From: Methanobrevibacter sp.
Lineage (GTDB): Archaea; Methanobacteriota; Methanobacteria; Methanobacteriales; Methanobacteriaceae
DNA: 8,952 nucleotides
Reading direction: 5' to 3'
Assembly (NCBI GenBank): GCA_009777005.1
Contig: WRMT01000111.1
Span: forward strand, 1-8,952
Part shown: in pieces, positions 1 through 5,825 of the stretch
How the letters are laid out: each line of letters opens with the position of its first letter
How positions within the stretch are numbered: the stretch's first letter is position 1
Notes under the pieces: model-generated
What the model was told of the DNA's origin: nothing
The model's input: only the letters and a program-made list of their open reading frames with translations
Database searches by the model: none
Position numbers and translations under genes: made by a program

Positions 1-112
1 ACGAGAAAATAATTACTTAGGATAAAAATATGCTTGAGCGGCTTGTCTTGAAAGGGACACGAGCCGTTCTTAGGAGAATTCAGGAGGGAAACCTCCTGAC
101 TTTATCCGACAA
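1..112 (+). ncRNA. Possible right end / omega-RNA of an IS200/IS605-type TnpB element (partial)
   Basis: The segment folds into two neat stem-loops. One, at about 36-72, pairs GAGCGGCT with AGCCGTTC (one G-U pair) and is extended by TGTC/GACA. The other, at 80-99, is a perfect 8-bp stem TCAGGAGG/CCTCCTGA closed by a GAAA tetraloop, followed by GACTTTATCCGAC. A GC-rich structured stretch ending in a GACTTTA-type tail is typical of the 3' end of tnpB elements, where the guide (omega) RNA lies and the element stops. The local base composition is far richer in G and C than everything after about 115. The tnpB gene would lie upstream, outside the window; no TnpB coding sequence can be read here. 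A 28-codon ORF (30-116) runs through the stems and is probably fortuitous. Another structured RNA is possible. Confidence 0.45.
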
Positions 113-214
113 TTAAATATTTGAAATATCTCATTGATAAAAAATGGAATTCAATATTAATAAAGTTTTTTTCCAAATAAATACTCAATACAAATTAGAA
201 TTAAAATGGATTTA

Positions 215-1441
215 TCAAGATTCTAATTCATTATATAAAGTTGGTAAAAAAGTGCCTATATCAGTAACAATACTTAAAACCTGAGCACTTCCCCTATCTG
301 CTAATTTTGTTACAGTAGCTGGATTAATATCAACACAAATACTTTTTACTCTTGAAGGAAGAATATTTCCTGTAGCTATAGAGTGTAACATTGTAGCTAT
401 CATTATAACCATATCCACATTCTTTGCATATTCCCTCATTAGCTCTTGTGCTCCAATAACATCAGTTATTACATCTGGAAGTGGTCCATCATCTCGAATA
501 GATCCTGCAAGTACAAAAGGAACATCATTTTTAACACATTCATACATAATACCTTTTTTTAAGATTCCATCTTCAACAGCTTCTTTTATAGAGCCCGAAC
601 GATTAATAACATTAATTGCCCTCATATGATGAGTATGACCCCTACTTACAACTTCACCAGTTTTTACACAAACACCAAGAGAGGTTCCATAAAGTGCATT
701 TTCAATATCATGAGTAGCTAATGCATTTCCTGCAAAGATTACATCAATAAATCCCTTTTTAACAAGTTCAGCTAATAAATCTGCAGAACCTGTGTGAACA
801 ATAGCTGGTCCACCAACAATAGCTATTTTTCCACCTTTGCCTTTAATCTCTTTAATTTCAGAAGCTATTTTTTCAATCATACACATAAGTGGTTTTTCAC
901 TAGAAACATCACTGTTCATAAATTCAAAAACACCTTGTTTACCTCTTGGTCTCTCAGGAGGACTTACTTTAACTCCTTCTCTCCCAACTACGATTAAATC
1001 TCCTTTTTTGATTTTACCAATTGGTTTACAATATGCTTTATTATTACCATTTTCACCCATTTCAATAACAATCATACAATCCATTTCTATATCATCAACA
1101 AGTAGCCAATCACCATTACTTAAAACATGAGTTATATGATTTGTAGTGGAATAAAAGTTTTCTGGAGCAACCTTATCTTTTAGGGAAGCTACAAGTTCAA
1201 CTTCTTTAACTTCAGATATTGATGCACCAATCTCACTTAATTCATCTAATATTTGATTTAATAAAGAGGGAGAATCTGCTGAAACTATTATTTTAGCCCT
1301 ACTTACATCTGATTTTCGCTTTCCAACATCAAGTTCCATTATTTTAAAATCTCCACCTCTATCCATAATTATATCTAAAGTATTTGGAAGAATTAAAGAA
1401 TCAATAATATGACCAGAAAGTATTATTTCTCTTTGATTCAT
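215..1441 (-). CDS. Archaeal ornithine cyclodeaminase (LOR/SDH-domain, TIGR00300-type)
   Basis: This 408-residue protein matches the archaeal LOR/SDH family. Its Methanococcus homologue is known as an ornithine cyclodeaminase, converting L-ornithine to L-proline and ammonia in the cytoplasm. The N-terminal part (about 1-100) resembles the conserved region of lysine-ketoglutarate reductase/saccharopine dehydrogenase proteins. The C-terminal part (about 205-400) carries the nucleotide-binding-like and active-site blocks: IAIVGGPAIVHTGS (206-219), GHTHHMR (268-274), AGSIRDDGPLPDV (312-324) and VDINPATVTKLADRG (370-384). Length is normal for the family, and no break is seen. The ATG at 1441 is supported by a strong AAGGAGG seven bases upstream. 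The gene stands alone, diverging from the accessory block, with an operator-like repeat just before the Shine-Dalgarno. It is unrelated to the mu-crystallin-type ornithine cyclodeaminases of bacteria. Family assignment is firm; the exact substrate is inferred from the family. Confidence 0.88.
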   Translation of the reverse strand: MNQREIILSGHIIDSLILPNTLDIIMDRGGDFKIMELDVGKRKSDVSRAKIIVSADSPSLLNQILDELSEIGASISEVKEVELVASLKDKVAPENFYSTTNHITHVLSNGDWLLVDDIEMDCMIVIEMGENGNNKAYCKPIGKIKKGDLIVVGREGVKVSPPERPRGKQGVFEFMNSDVSSEKPLMCMIEKIASEIKEIKGKGGKIAIVGGPAIVHTGSADLLAELVKKGFIDVIFAGNALATHDIENALYGTSLGVCVKTGEVVSRGHTHHMRAINVINRSGSIKEAVEDGILKKGIMYECVKNDVPFVLAGSIRDDGPLPDVITDVIGAQELMREYAKNVDMVIMIATMLHSIATGNILPSRVKSICVDINPATVTKLADRGSAQVLSIVTDIGTFLPTLYNELES

Positions 1442-1448
1442 AGATAAG

Positions 1449-1455
1449 CCTCCTT
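1449..1455 (-). promoter_or_regulatory. Strong ribosome binding site (AAGGAGG) of the cyclodeaminase gene
   Basis: On the minus strand AAGGAGG lies seven bases before the ATG at 1441. This fixes the start codon. It abuts the inverted repeat at 1456-1487, so a protein bound there could affect initiation of transcription or access to this site. Confidence 0.8.
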
Positions 1456-1487
1456 AAATAGCTATGTTTAGCAATGTTTAGCTATTT
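1456..1487 (-). promoter_or_regulatory. Operator-like inverted and direct repeat upstream of the cyclodeaminase gene
   Basis: A perfect 9-bp inverted repeat, AAATAGCTA (1456-1464) and TAGCTATTT (1479-1487), flanks a 14-bp spacer. Overlapping it, ATGTTTAGC occurs twice at 1464-1472 and 1474-1482, exactly 10 bp apart, about one helical turn. The element sits between the Shine-Dalgarno and a TATA-like stretch near 1503-1516 (TTTTTTATAAAAA on the minus strand), so it would cover the transcription start. This suits a repressor or activator site for the gene, perhaps responsive to arginine, ornithine or proline; the ligand and regulator are pure inference. Confidence 0.45.
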
Positions 1488-1689
1488 TATAATATTACCT
1501 TAATTTTTATAAAAAATATTATTTAAAGTTTTAGATATTTTTTGTAGATAATTCAATTTTATCTAGAACAATAATTAATCAAATAATTTATGTCAAATAC
1601 TGAAATGTATTAATCATAATAGTATAAAATAAATATATGGAATATTAATGAGGATATAGTACTCAACATTTGATTTAAAAATGAAGATT

Positions 1690-1709
1690 ATTTTAAACTT
1701 GTTTAAAAT
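1690..1709. repeat. 20-bp near-perfect palindrome in the spacer upstream of rhuM
   Basis: ATTTTAAAC (1690-1698) and GTTTAAAAT (1701-1709) form a perfect 9-bp inverted repeat around a TT centre. It lies in the 420-base gene-free spacer (1442-1861) between the divergent cyclodeaminase and RhuM genes. Such a tight palindrome could be a dimeric regulator site, but it consists almost only of A and T and could arise by chance. Apart from this, the operator at 1456-1487 and the TATA box near 1833, I see nothing else in the spacer. Confidence 0.3.
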
Positions 1710-1828
1710 CATTTAAATCATATTTTATTAAATAAGAAAGTTTGTATCTTAAGAATCCTTATCTAATATATTAAAATTTTATTTTACTTTTCATAAGCTC
1801 TTGGTGAAGTTTGATTTATATTATTTAC

Positions 1829-1838
1829 AAATATATAA
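1829..1838 (+). promoter_or_regulatory. TATA box of the RhuM-family gene
   Basis: AAATATATAA is centred about 28 bases before the ATG at 1862. Archaeal transcription normally starts about 25 bases after the box centre, so the transcript would begin within a few bases of the ATG. This favours a leaderless mRNA and supports 1862 as the true start rather than a TTG at 1811, which would lie upstream of the promoter. Confidence 0.45.
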
Positions 1839-1861
1839 TAAAATTAGAAAAGTTGATAATT

Positions 1862-2884
1862 ATGAAAGGGAAAGGAGATAAATTAACAAAAACTTTATTA
1901 TATATTGGAAATGAAGGTGCTGTGACTTTAGATGTAATTATTGATCAAGAAAATGAAACTATGTGGGTTACACAGAAAACTATGGCTCAAACTTTTAATG
2001 TTCAAGTCCCAGCAATAAGCAAACACTTAAAAAATATCTTTGAAGAAAAAGAATTAGATGAAAATTCAGTTATTTCCAAAATGGAAACAACTGCATCAGA
2101 CGGGAAAAAATATTTAACAAAATTCTATAATCTTGATGCAATTATATTCGTAGGATATCGTGTGAACTCTAAAGAAGCTACACAATTCAGAATATGGGCT
2201 ACAAATATATTGAAAGATTATATAGTTCAAGGTTTTGCTATTGATGTTGAACTCTTGAAAAATGGTACTAGATTAGGTACAGATTACTTTAAAAAGTTAT
2301 TAGAAATCATAAAAGATATAAAATTGTCTGAAAGAAGACTTTATGAACAAGTAACAGATATTTACGCTACATATTATGATTATAATAAAGATGCAAAGAT
2401 TACAAAAGAATTCTTTAGAAATGTTCAAAATAAATTGCACTATGCTGTTAGTGGTTTTACAGCACCAGAAATAATAGCTGAACGAGCAAGTTATGAAAAA
2501 CCTAATATGGGACTTAGTAACTGGGATGAATCACCTAAAGGAAAAATTTATTTAAAAGATGCTAAAAAAGCTAAAAATTATTTAAATGAAGAAGAAATAT
2601 CTCAGTTAAAGAGTATAGTTAACATGTATCTTGATTATGCTGAAAATCAAGCTATCAGACACAATCCAATGAGTATGAAAGACTGGGCTAAACGTTTAGA
2701 CAAATTCTTAGAATTTAATGAATATCATATTTTAAAAGGAAAAGGTAAAATAAGTAGAAAAGATGTTGATAAATTTGTAGAAAAAGAGTATGAAAAATAC
2801 AGACCCCTTCAAGACAAACTATACAAGTCAGATTACAATAAGTTTATTGAAGAAACAGATAAGCTTGAATTGACAAAAAAATAA
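1862..2884 (+). CDS. rhuM: RhuM-family protein (Virulence_RhuM domain)
   Basis: The 340-residue protein has the hallmarks of the RhuM family, named after a gene in a Salmonella pathogenicity island; its biochemical role is not established. The N-terminal part (about 30-125) carries the family signatures ETMWVTQKTMAQTF (32-45), ISKHLKNIFEEKELDENS (52-69) and VGYRVNSKEATQFRIWAT (97-114). It looks like a helix-turn-helix-type DNA-binding module. The rest is helical and charged, with the conserved block around 160-200 (YDYN, ITKEFFRNVQNKLHYA) and ending in lysines. Length is usual for the family. I chose the ATG at 1862 because homologues begin shortly before the WVTQ block and a TATA box lies just upstream; no Shine-Dalgarno is present. 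A longer form from TTG 1811 is less likely. RhuM genes are typical of accessory regions and are often found near restriction or toxin-antitoxin genes, which fits this location. Family firm, function unknown. Confidence 0.88.
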   Translation: MKGKGDKLTKTLLYIGNEGAVTLDVIIDQENETMWVTQKTMAQTFNVQVPAISKHLKNIFEEKELDENSVISKMETTASDGKKYLTKFYNLDAIIFVGYRVNSKEATQFRIWATNILKDYIVQGFAIDVELLKNGTRLGTDYFKKLLEIIKDIKLSERRLYEQVTDIYATYYDYNKDAKITKEFFRNVQNKLHYAVSGFTAPEIIAERASYEKPNMGLSNWDESPKGKIYLKDAKKAKNYLNEEEISQLKSIVNMYLDYAENQAIRHNPMSMKDWAKRLDKFLEFNEYHILKGKGKISRKDVDKFVEKEYEKYRPLQDKLYKSDYNKFIEETDKLELTKK

Positions 2885-2896
2885 AATTAATTTATT

Positions 2897-2920
2897 ATTT
2901 TAATTTGTTTTAATTAAAAT
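2897..2920 (+). terminator. AT-only hairpin between rhuM and the TPR gene
   Basis: ATTTTAATT and AATTAAAAT form a 9-bp stem with a TGTTTT loop, shortly after the rhuM stop codon and before the next Shine-Dalgarno. It could weaken read-through from rhuM, but the stem has no G-C pair and no long T-run follows, so it is only a weak candidate. Confidence 0.22.
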
Positions 2921-2941
2921 TATTAGAAATATTAAGGAAAT

Positions 2942-2946
2942 GGAGG
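2942..2946 (+). promoter_or_regulatory. Ribosome binding site that decides the TPR gene start
   Basis: GGAGG ends five bases before the ATG at 2952. The in-frame ATG at 2940 overlaps this motif and has no site of its own, so the shorter protein beginning MEFKDYSF is preferred. Confidence 0.65.
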
Positions 2947-2951
2947 ATAAC

Positions 2952-4625
2952 ATGGAATTTAAGGATTATTCTTTTAGAGATTATTTATATAAACCGATAA
3001 TAATTTTTTCAAAAAGTGAAATAGAAAATTTTAAAAAATTGAATAATAAAAATCAAGAAGAGAATATTTTTGGTAAGGATACTAATTTTTATGAGGGTGG
3101 AAACAGTATTTTAGCTTATGGATACAATGATCATACTGCGGGAACTAGTTTTAAAGCATTGGCTATTTGTGAATATAATGAAGAGGATATAAAACTATTT
3201 GATCTTCCTGATTCATTCATGATGACATATAGAAAAGAAACTTTTTCAAATGATTCATTTATTTTCCCTCCTGATGATTTAGATACAAAACCATACTCCA
3301 AAATGATTGAAATAGCAAATGAAGGATATTATTATGGTAAAGATGTAGAAGCCATTAGAAACTTTGAAAAAATTGATAAATTTAGGCATGACGATTATCC
3401 TGATGATATTGCAGTATTTTTAGCTAAAGAAAAAGATAAAATCGAAAGTGAGGATTTTTTTGGAAAATATGATATTGAAATGATATGGGTTAGAACTGAA
3501 AAAATCAAGACAGATACTATTATTCAAGGTACTATATTGAATTATCCTGTAAATGATTTTGGAATTAATTTTGAAAACTCAATAGTAGATGTTCATATTG
3601 GTAATGAAGTTTGTTATATTGATACTCAAGTACCTTTAGATATAGGTAATTATTTTCAATTAATTTATAAGCAAATTGAAAACTTTAAAACAGAAGGAAA
3701 TTATGAAGAAGTTTTTTATTATTACAATGAACTTAAAAATCTAGGAAATTTAATCAATGATAAAAACATTTTCTTAGATGCTGTTTTTAATCAAAGCTTA
3801 TTATTGCTTCAAAGTGAGCAACATGATTTTGCTTTAGAAATACTTGATGAAGCTGATTTAGATGATGTTAATGAGGATAATTTTCACTTACTTTCTCTTA
3901 AAGGACAAATTTTAATTCAAAAAGACGAATCATTAGAAAAAGCTTTGGAAATTTATGAAAAAGTAGCAACTCATTGTAAAAACCCTGGCAAAATAGTAAA
4001 TTTTGTTGATGCACTTACTAATCAAGCTATTGTCTATAAAAAGTTAGGTTATTTCAATGAAACCTTAGATATATATGAAAAAATTGAAGATATCTATCGA
4101 AATAATGATATTGATGATGAGATGTATTTAAACACTTTAAGAAACAAATCGATTTTTTTAAGAGAATTTGAAAAATATAGCGAAGCAATTGAAACACTAA
4201 AAATAATGGAAAGTATTGCTAAAAGAGTGAACAGTGCGGATTTTTTAAATGACTCTAGATTTTTGTTAAAAGACACTTTTAATCTTTTAAAAAAGGACAA
4301 TGTTCTTGGGTTTTTTGAAAGTTCTGAAAAATTATATGATAAAAATAATGATATTGAAAGTCATTTAAGATCTGATTTCAAAAAAATCTTCGTTCTTTTT
4401 AATAAGGATGATTTTGGTGAGTGTTTAGTAGCTAATAGAAAATTAATTAAATCATCAAAAAAACAAGATAATTATTTATTTTTAGCCTATTCTTTAGCTT
4501 TTGAATGTTTTTTATTAAAATATATCTCTCCAGATGTGGTTTACCATTCTAAAAAAGAATCTTATGAATTAAGTAAAAAACATGAATTAAAAGAAGTTTT
4601 AAAGTTTTTAGATGATATTTCTTAA
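2952..4625 (+). CDS. Tetratricopeptide repeat protein with DUF2314-like N-terminal region
   Basis: The protein has 557 residues when started at the ATG supported by GGAGG. The second half is a helical repeat array. Recognisable tetratricopeptide units lie at about 274-307, 311-345, 353-386 and 393-426; the clearest is NQAIVYKKLGYFNETLDIYE (357-376). Further, less regular helices follow to the end. The first 230 residues are a separate acidic domain. Its part at about 177-225 (EMIWVRTEKI, GTILNYPVNDFG) recalls the DUF2314/YegJ type, in which a WV strand is followed by GxIxNxP; this match is tentative. There is no signal peptide or membrane segment, so it is probably a cytoplasmic scaffold or partner-binding protein. 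It lies 67 bases after rhuM in the same direction and could be co-expressed. An extra four residues (MEDN) would result from the ATG at 2940. Repeat class is clear, function unknown. Confidence 0.8.
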   Translation: MEFKDYSFRDYLYKPIIIFSKSEIENFKKLNNKNQEENIFGKDTNFYEGGNSILAYGYNDHTAGTSFKALAICEYNEEDIKLFDLPDSFMMTYRKETFSNDSFIFPPDDLDTKPYSKMIEIANEGYYYGKDVEAIRNFEKIDKFRHDDYPDDIAVFLAKEKDKIESEDFFGKYDIEMIWVRTEKIKTDTIIQGTILNYPVNDFGINFENSIVDVHIGNEVCYIDTQVPLDIGNYFQLIYKQIENFKTEGNYEEVFYYYNELKNLGNLINDKNIFLDAVFNQSLLLLQSEQHDFALEILDEADLDDVNEDNFHLLSLKGQILIQKDESLEKALEIYEKVATHCKNPGKIVNFVDALTNQAIVYKKLGYFNETLDIYEKIEDIYRNNDIDDEMYLNTLRNKSIFLREFEKYSEAIETLKIMESIAKRVNSADFLNDSRFLLKDTFNLLKKDNVLGFFESSEKLYDKNNDIESHLRSDFKKIFVLFNKDDFGECLVANRKLIKSSKKQDNYLFLAYSLAFECFLLKYISPDVVYHSKKESYELSKKHELKEVLKFLDDIS

Positions 4626-4670
4626 TAAACTTTTAATTGTTATCAAATTGAATAATAAAAATAAAAAAAA

Positions 4671-4754
4671 ATTATAGCTACACCTTATGATTATACTAGA
4701 AATGGAGAGATTACAAAAGAATTTAGAAGTGTTCAAAATAGTTTAATCAATTAA
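4671..4754 (+). pseudogene. Fragment of a second RhuM-family gene
   Basis: Read in frame from 4671, this stretch encodes about 27 residues with the blocks IATPYDY and ITKEFRSVQNSL, then a TAA at 4752. It aligns to residues 167-192 of the intact RhuM protein (ATYYDYNKDAKITKEFF, RNVQNKL) with about 16 of 26 positions identical and one codon missing. There is no start codon and no recognisable RhuM sequence before or after it. It is therefore a scar of a related but diverged copy, not a recent tandem duplicate, since the nucleotide sequences differ at many positions. It marks loss of a larger segment between the TPR gene and the antitoxin. Confidence 0.7.
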
Positions 4755-4830
4755 TTTCATTATCACTATTAAATTTAACAAAAAAAAAAATTCATGGTTT
4801 TTATTAAAGTAAGAAGAAATCTATAAACCT

Positions 4831-4845
4831 AACAATTAATCATTT
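4831..4845. repeat. 15-bp direct repeat, left copy
   Basis: AACAATTAATCATTT occurs here and again at 5509-5523, bracketing the VapBC-like module (4894-5509). The repeat could be a scar of insertion or excision of the module. Because it is AT-rich, one such match in a window of this size could also be chance. Confidence 0.3.
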
Positions 4846-4886
4846 ATTATATTATTTATTTTTAATTAGGTAAGAAAGAAAAAGTT

Positions 4887-4891
4887 AGGAG
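4887..4891 (+). promoter_or_regulatory. Possible ribosome binding site of the antitoxin gene
   Basis: AGGAG ends only two bases before the ATG at 4894, closer than usual. A TATA-like run lies at about 4845-4858, which would give a short leader containing this motif. The alternative ATG at 4933 has no convincing site, so 4894 is kept with reservation. Confidence 0.35.
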
Positions 4892-4893
4892 AA

Positions 4894-5184
4894 ATGTATA
4901 AAGTAAGAAGAATAAAATATCATTGGGAAATTATGGTAACTTATTTAGCTACTACTAAAATATATGATAAATTTCAAACTGCTATTCCTGTGGAAGTTAG
5001 GAAAAAATATGATATTGAAGGCAAAAACTATTTCATTGAATGGAATATTAATGAAAAAGGAAAAATTGAGCTTGAATTTATAAAAAAACTTAGTTTCGAA
5101 GATATGGTTGGTAGATATAAAGCTAAAAAACCAATAGATAGTTTAAAATTAAAAAAAAGATTTAAAAAAGGAGAATTTAGATGA
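4894..5184 (+). CDS. AbrB/MazE-type (VapB-like) antitoxin
   Basis: The 96-residue protein contains the swapped-hairpin AbrB pattern at about 20-45 (TKIYDKFQTAIPVEVRKKYD), the usual DNA-binding motif of VapB/MazE antitoxins. A basic C-terminal tail follows, with FEDMVGRYKAKKPIDSLKLK (68-87), the kind of segment that wraps the partner PIN toxin. Such antitoxins bind their own promoter and neutralise the toxin. The stop codon overlaps the toxin start as ATGA (5181-5184), showing translational coupling. The N-terminus is uncertain: with the ATG at 4933 the protein would have 83 residues and begin MVTYLATTKIY, which looks more like known family members; the upstream ATG has an AGGAG nearby. The frame is intact although its partner toxin is broken, so it may now act as an orphan DNA-binding protein. 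Family assignment is good. Confidence 0.75.
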   Translation: MYKVRRIKYHWEIMVTYLATTKIYDKFQTAIPVEVRKKYDIEGKNYFIEWNINEKGKIELEFIKKLSFEDMVGRYKAKKPIDSLKLKKRFKKGEFR

Positions 5185-5390
5185 TATTTCTCGATGCTAG
5201 CTTTTTAATAGCTATTTTTGTTGAAAATGATCAATGGCATCAATATGCACTAAAAGTACTTCCTAAAATAGCTAAAAAGAAAAAATTCATTTCTAAATTA
5301 GTAATAGCTGAAACTATTACAAATTTAACTCATAATCTTGATACAAAATACATAAGAGAAAATTTTTCTAATTTAAGAAAATATTATTAA
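5181..5390 (+). CDS. Truncated VapC-type PIN toxin (N-terminal half)
   Basis: The 69-residue product is the first half of a PIN-domain ribonuclease. It opens with MIFLDASFLIAIF, where Asp5 is the first catalytic acid, and VIAETITNLTH contains the second conserved acid, a Glu at about residue 44. PIN toxins are normally about 130 residues and need further acids in the second half to bind metal and cut RNA. Here a TAA at 5388 stops the frame, followed by TAA at 5394. Plausible toxin sequence continues after the stops, so this is a nonsense-truncated gene and not a natural short protein. It starts on the overlapping ATGA of the antitoxin, the standard VapBC arrangement. Nuclease activity is unlikely; residual antitoxin binding is possible. 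Confidence 0.65.
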   Translation: MIFLDASFLIAIFVENDQWHQYALKVLPKIAKKKKFISKLVIAETITNLTHNLDTKYIRENFSNLRKYY

Positions 5391-5509
5391 TTATAAGACC
5401 TTAAACATTTATTAAATGAATACAATTTAATATCAATACATGTTCTATACAGATATATTTTATTAGTAAACTTAATGTGATTATCATGTTAGACAGTGAC
5501 CTTAAATCA
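5391..5509 (+). pseudogene. Debris of the C-terminal half of the VapC-like toxin
   Basis: After the stop codons at 5388 and 5394 the same frame reads DLKHLLNEYNLISI (5397-5438), which suits the middle of a PIN protein. In another frame, 5462-5509 reads ISKLNVIIMLDSDLKS, resembling the terminal PIN motif in which a hydrophobic strand leads into FDSDF. The central segment with the third catalytic acid is not recognisable, so stops, a frame change and a deletion have all occurred. These short matches are by eye and the assignment is moderate. Confidence 0.45.
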
Positions 5510-5523
5510 ACAATTAATCATTT
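5509..5523. repeat. 15-bp direct repeat, right copy
   Basis: AACAATTAATCATTT is identical to positions 4831-4845. It immediately follows the last recognisable toxin debris, so the pair brackets the toxin-antitoxin remnant closely. Confidence 0.3.
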
Positions 5524-5577
5524 TTTTCTAAATTTTACATCAGTTAAACTTTCTTCTTCAAGTAAATTTATTATTTT

Positions 5578-5775
5578 TTAATTTTTTAATTCAAATTCAG
5601 ATAAAATTAATTGTATATCTTTTTTCAGCTTTTTATTTTCACAATTAGCTATTCTGACCAGTGAAAAGAATTTAATCATTTTTTGAGTTTGTGAATATTC
5701 AAAAAAAGTTATTATTGAGTTTCCATTGATTGATTGGAGATCAATACCTGTAAACTTGAATTTATCAGGATTCAC
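5578..5775 (-). CDS. Unidentified short ORF, possibly a gene fragment
   Basis: The minus-strand frame gives 65 residues beginning with a GTG at 5773-5775 (VNPDKFKFTGIDL) and ending SEFELKN. I do not recognise the family. Reading past both ends in the same frame gives protein-like sequence interrupted by stops: EPCEVI precedes the GTG after a TAG, and KIINLLEEESLTDVKF follows the TAA. This suggests a decayed piece of a longer gene and not a complete small one. No Shine-Dalgarno precedes the GTG. It lies between toxin debris and recombinase debris, an area where nothing else is intact, and could also be a chance frame in AT-rich DNA. Confidence 0.2.
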   Translation of the reverse strand: MNPDKFKFTGIDLQSINGNSIITFFEYSQTQKMIKFFSLVRIANCENKKLKKDIQLILSEFELKN

Positions 5776-5825
5776 TATGACTTCACAGGGTTCCTATTTT
5801 TTACAGATTCCTGCCTTATTTTTAT

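Noticed and set aside
30..116. 28-codon ORF through the structured segment
   Set aside because: The bases are explained by two base-paired stems, there is no ribosome site, and the product resembles nothing I know.
193..228. 9-bp inverted repeat around the stop codon of the cyclodeaminase gene
   Set aside because: The stem has an 18-base loop, is AT-rich and is not followed by a T-run on the minus strand, so a terminator call is not justified.
794..1130. Two plus-strand open frames opposite the cyclodeaminase gene
   Set aside because: They lie wholly inside the strongly supported minus-strand gene, have low-complexity products rich in Ser, Phe and Asn, and lack ribosome sites.
1811..1861. 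TTG start extending RhuM by 17 residues
   Set aside because: The extension is not family-like, and the TATA box at 1829-1838 would lie inside it.
4094..4300. Minus-strand open frame inside the TPR gene
   Set aside because: It is the antisense shadow of a well-supported repeat protein; its hydrophobic Phe/Ser-rich composition is what antisense of Lys/Glu/Asp-rich coding gives.
4806..4912. 13-bp repeat AAAGTAAGAAGAA at 4806 and 4900
   Set aside because: Low-complexity A/G-rich match, one copy inside coding sequence; probably chance.
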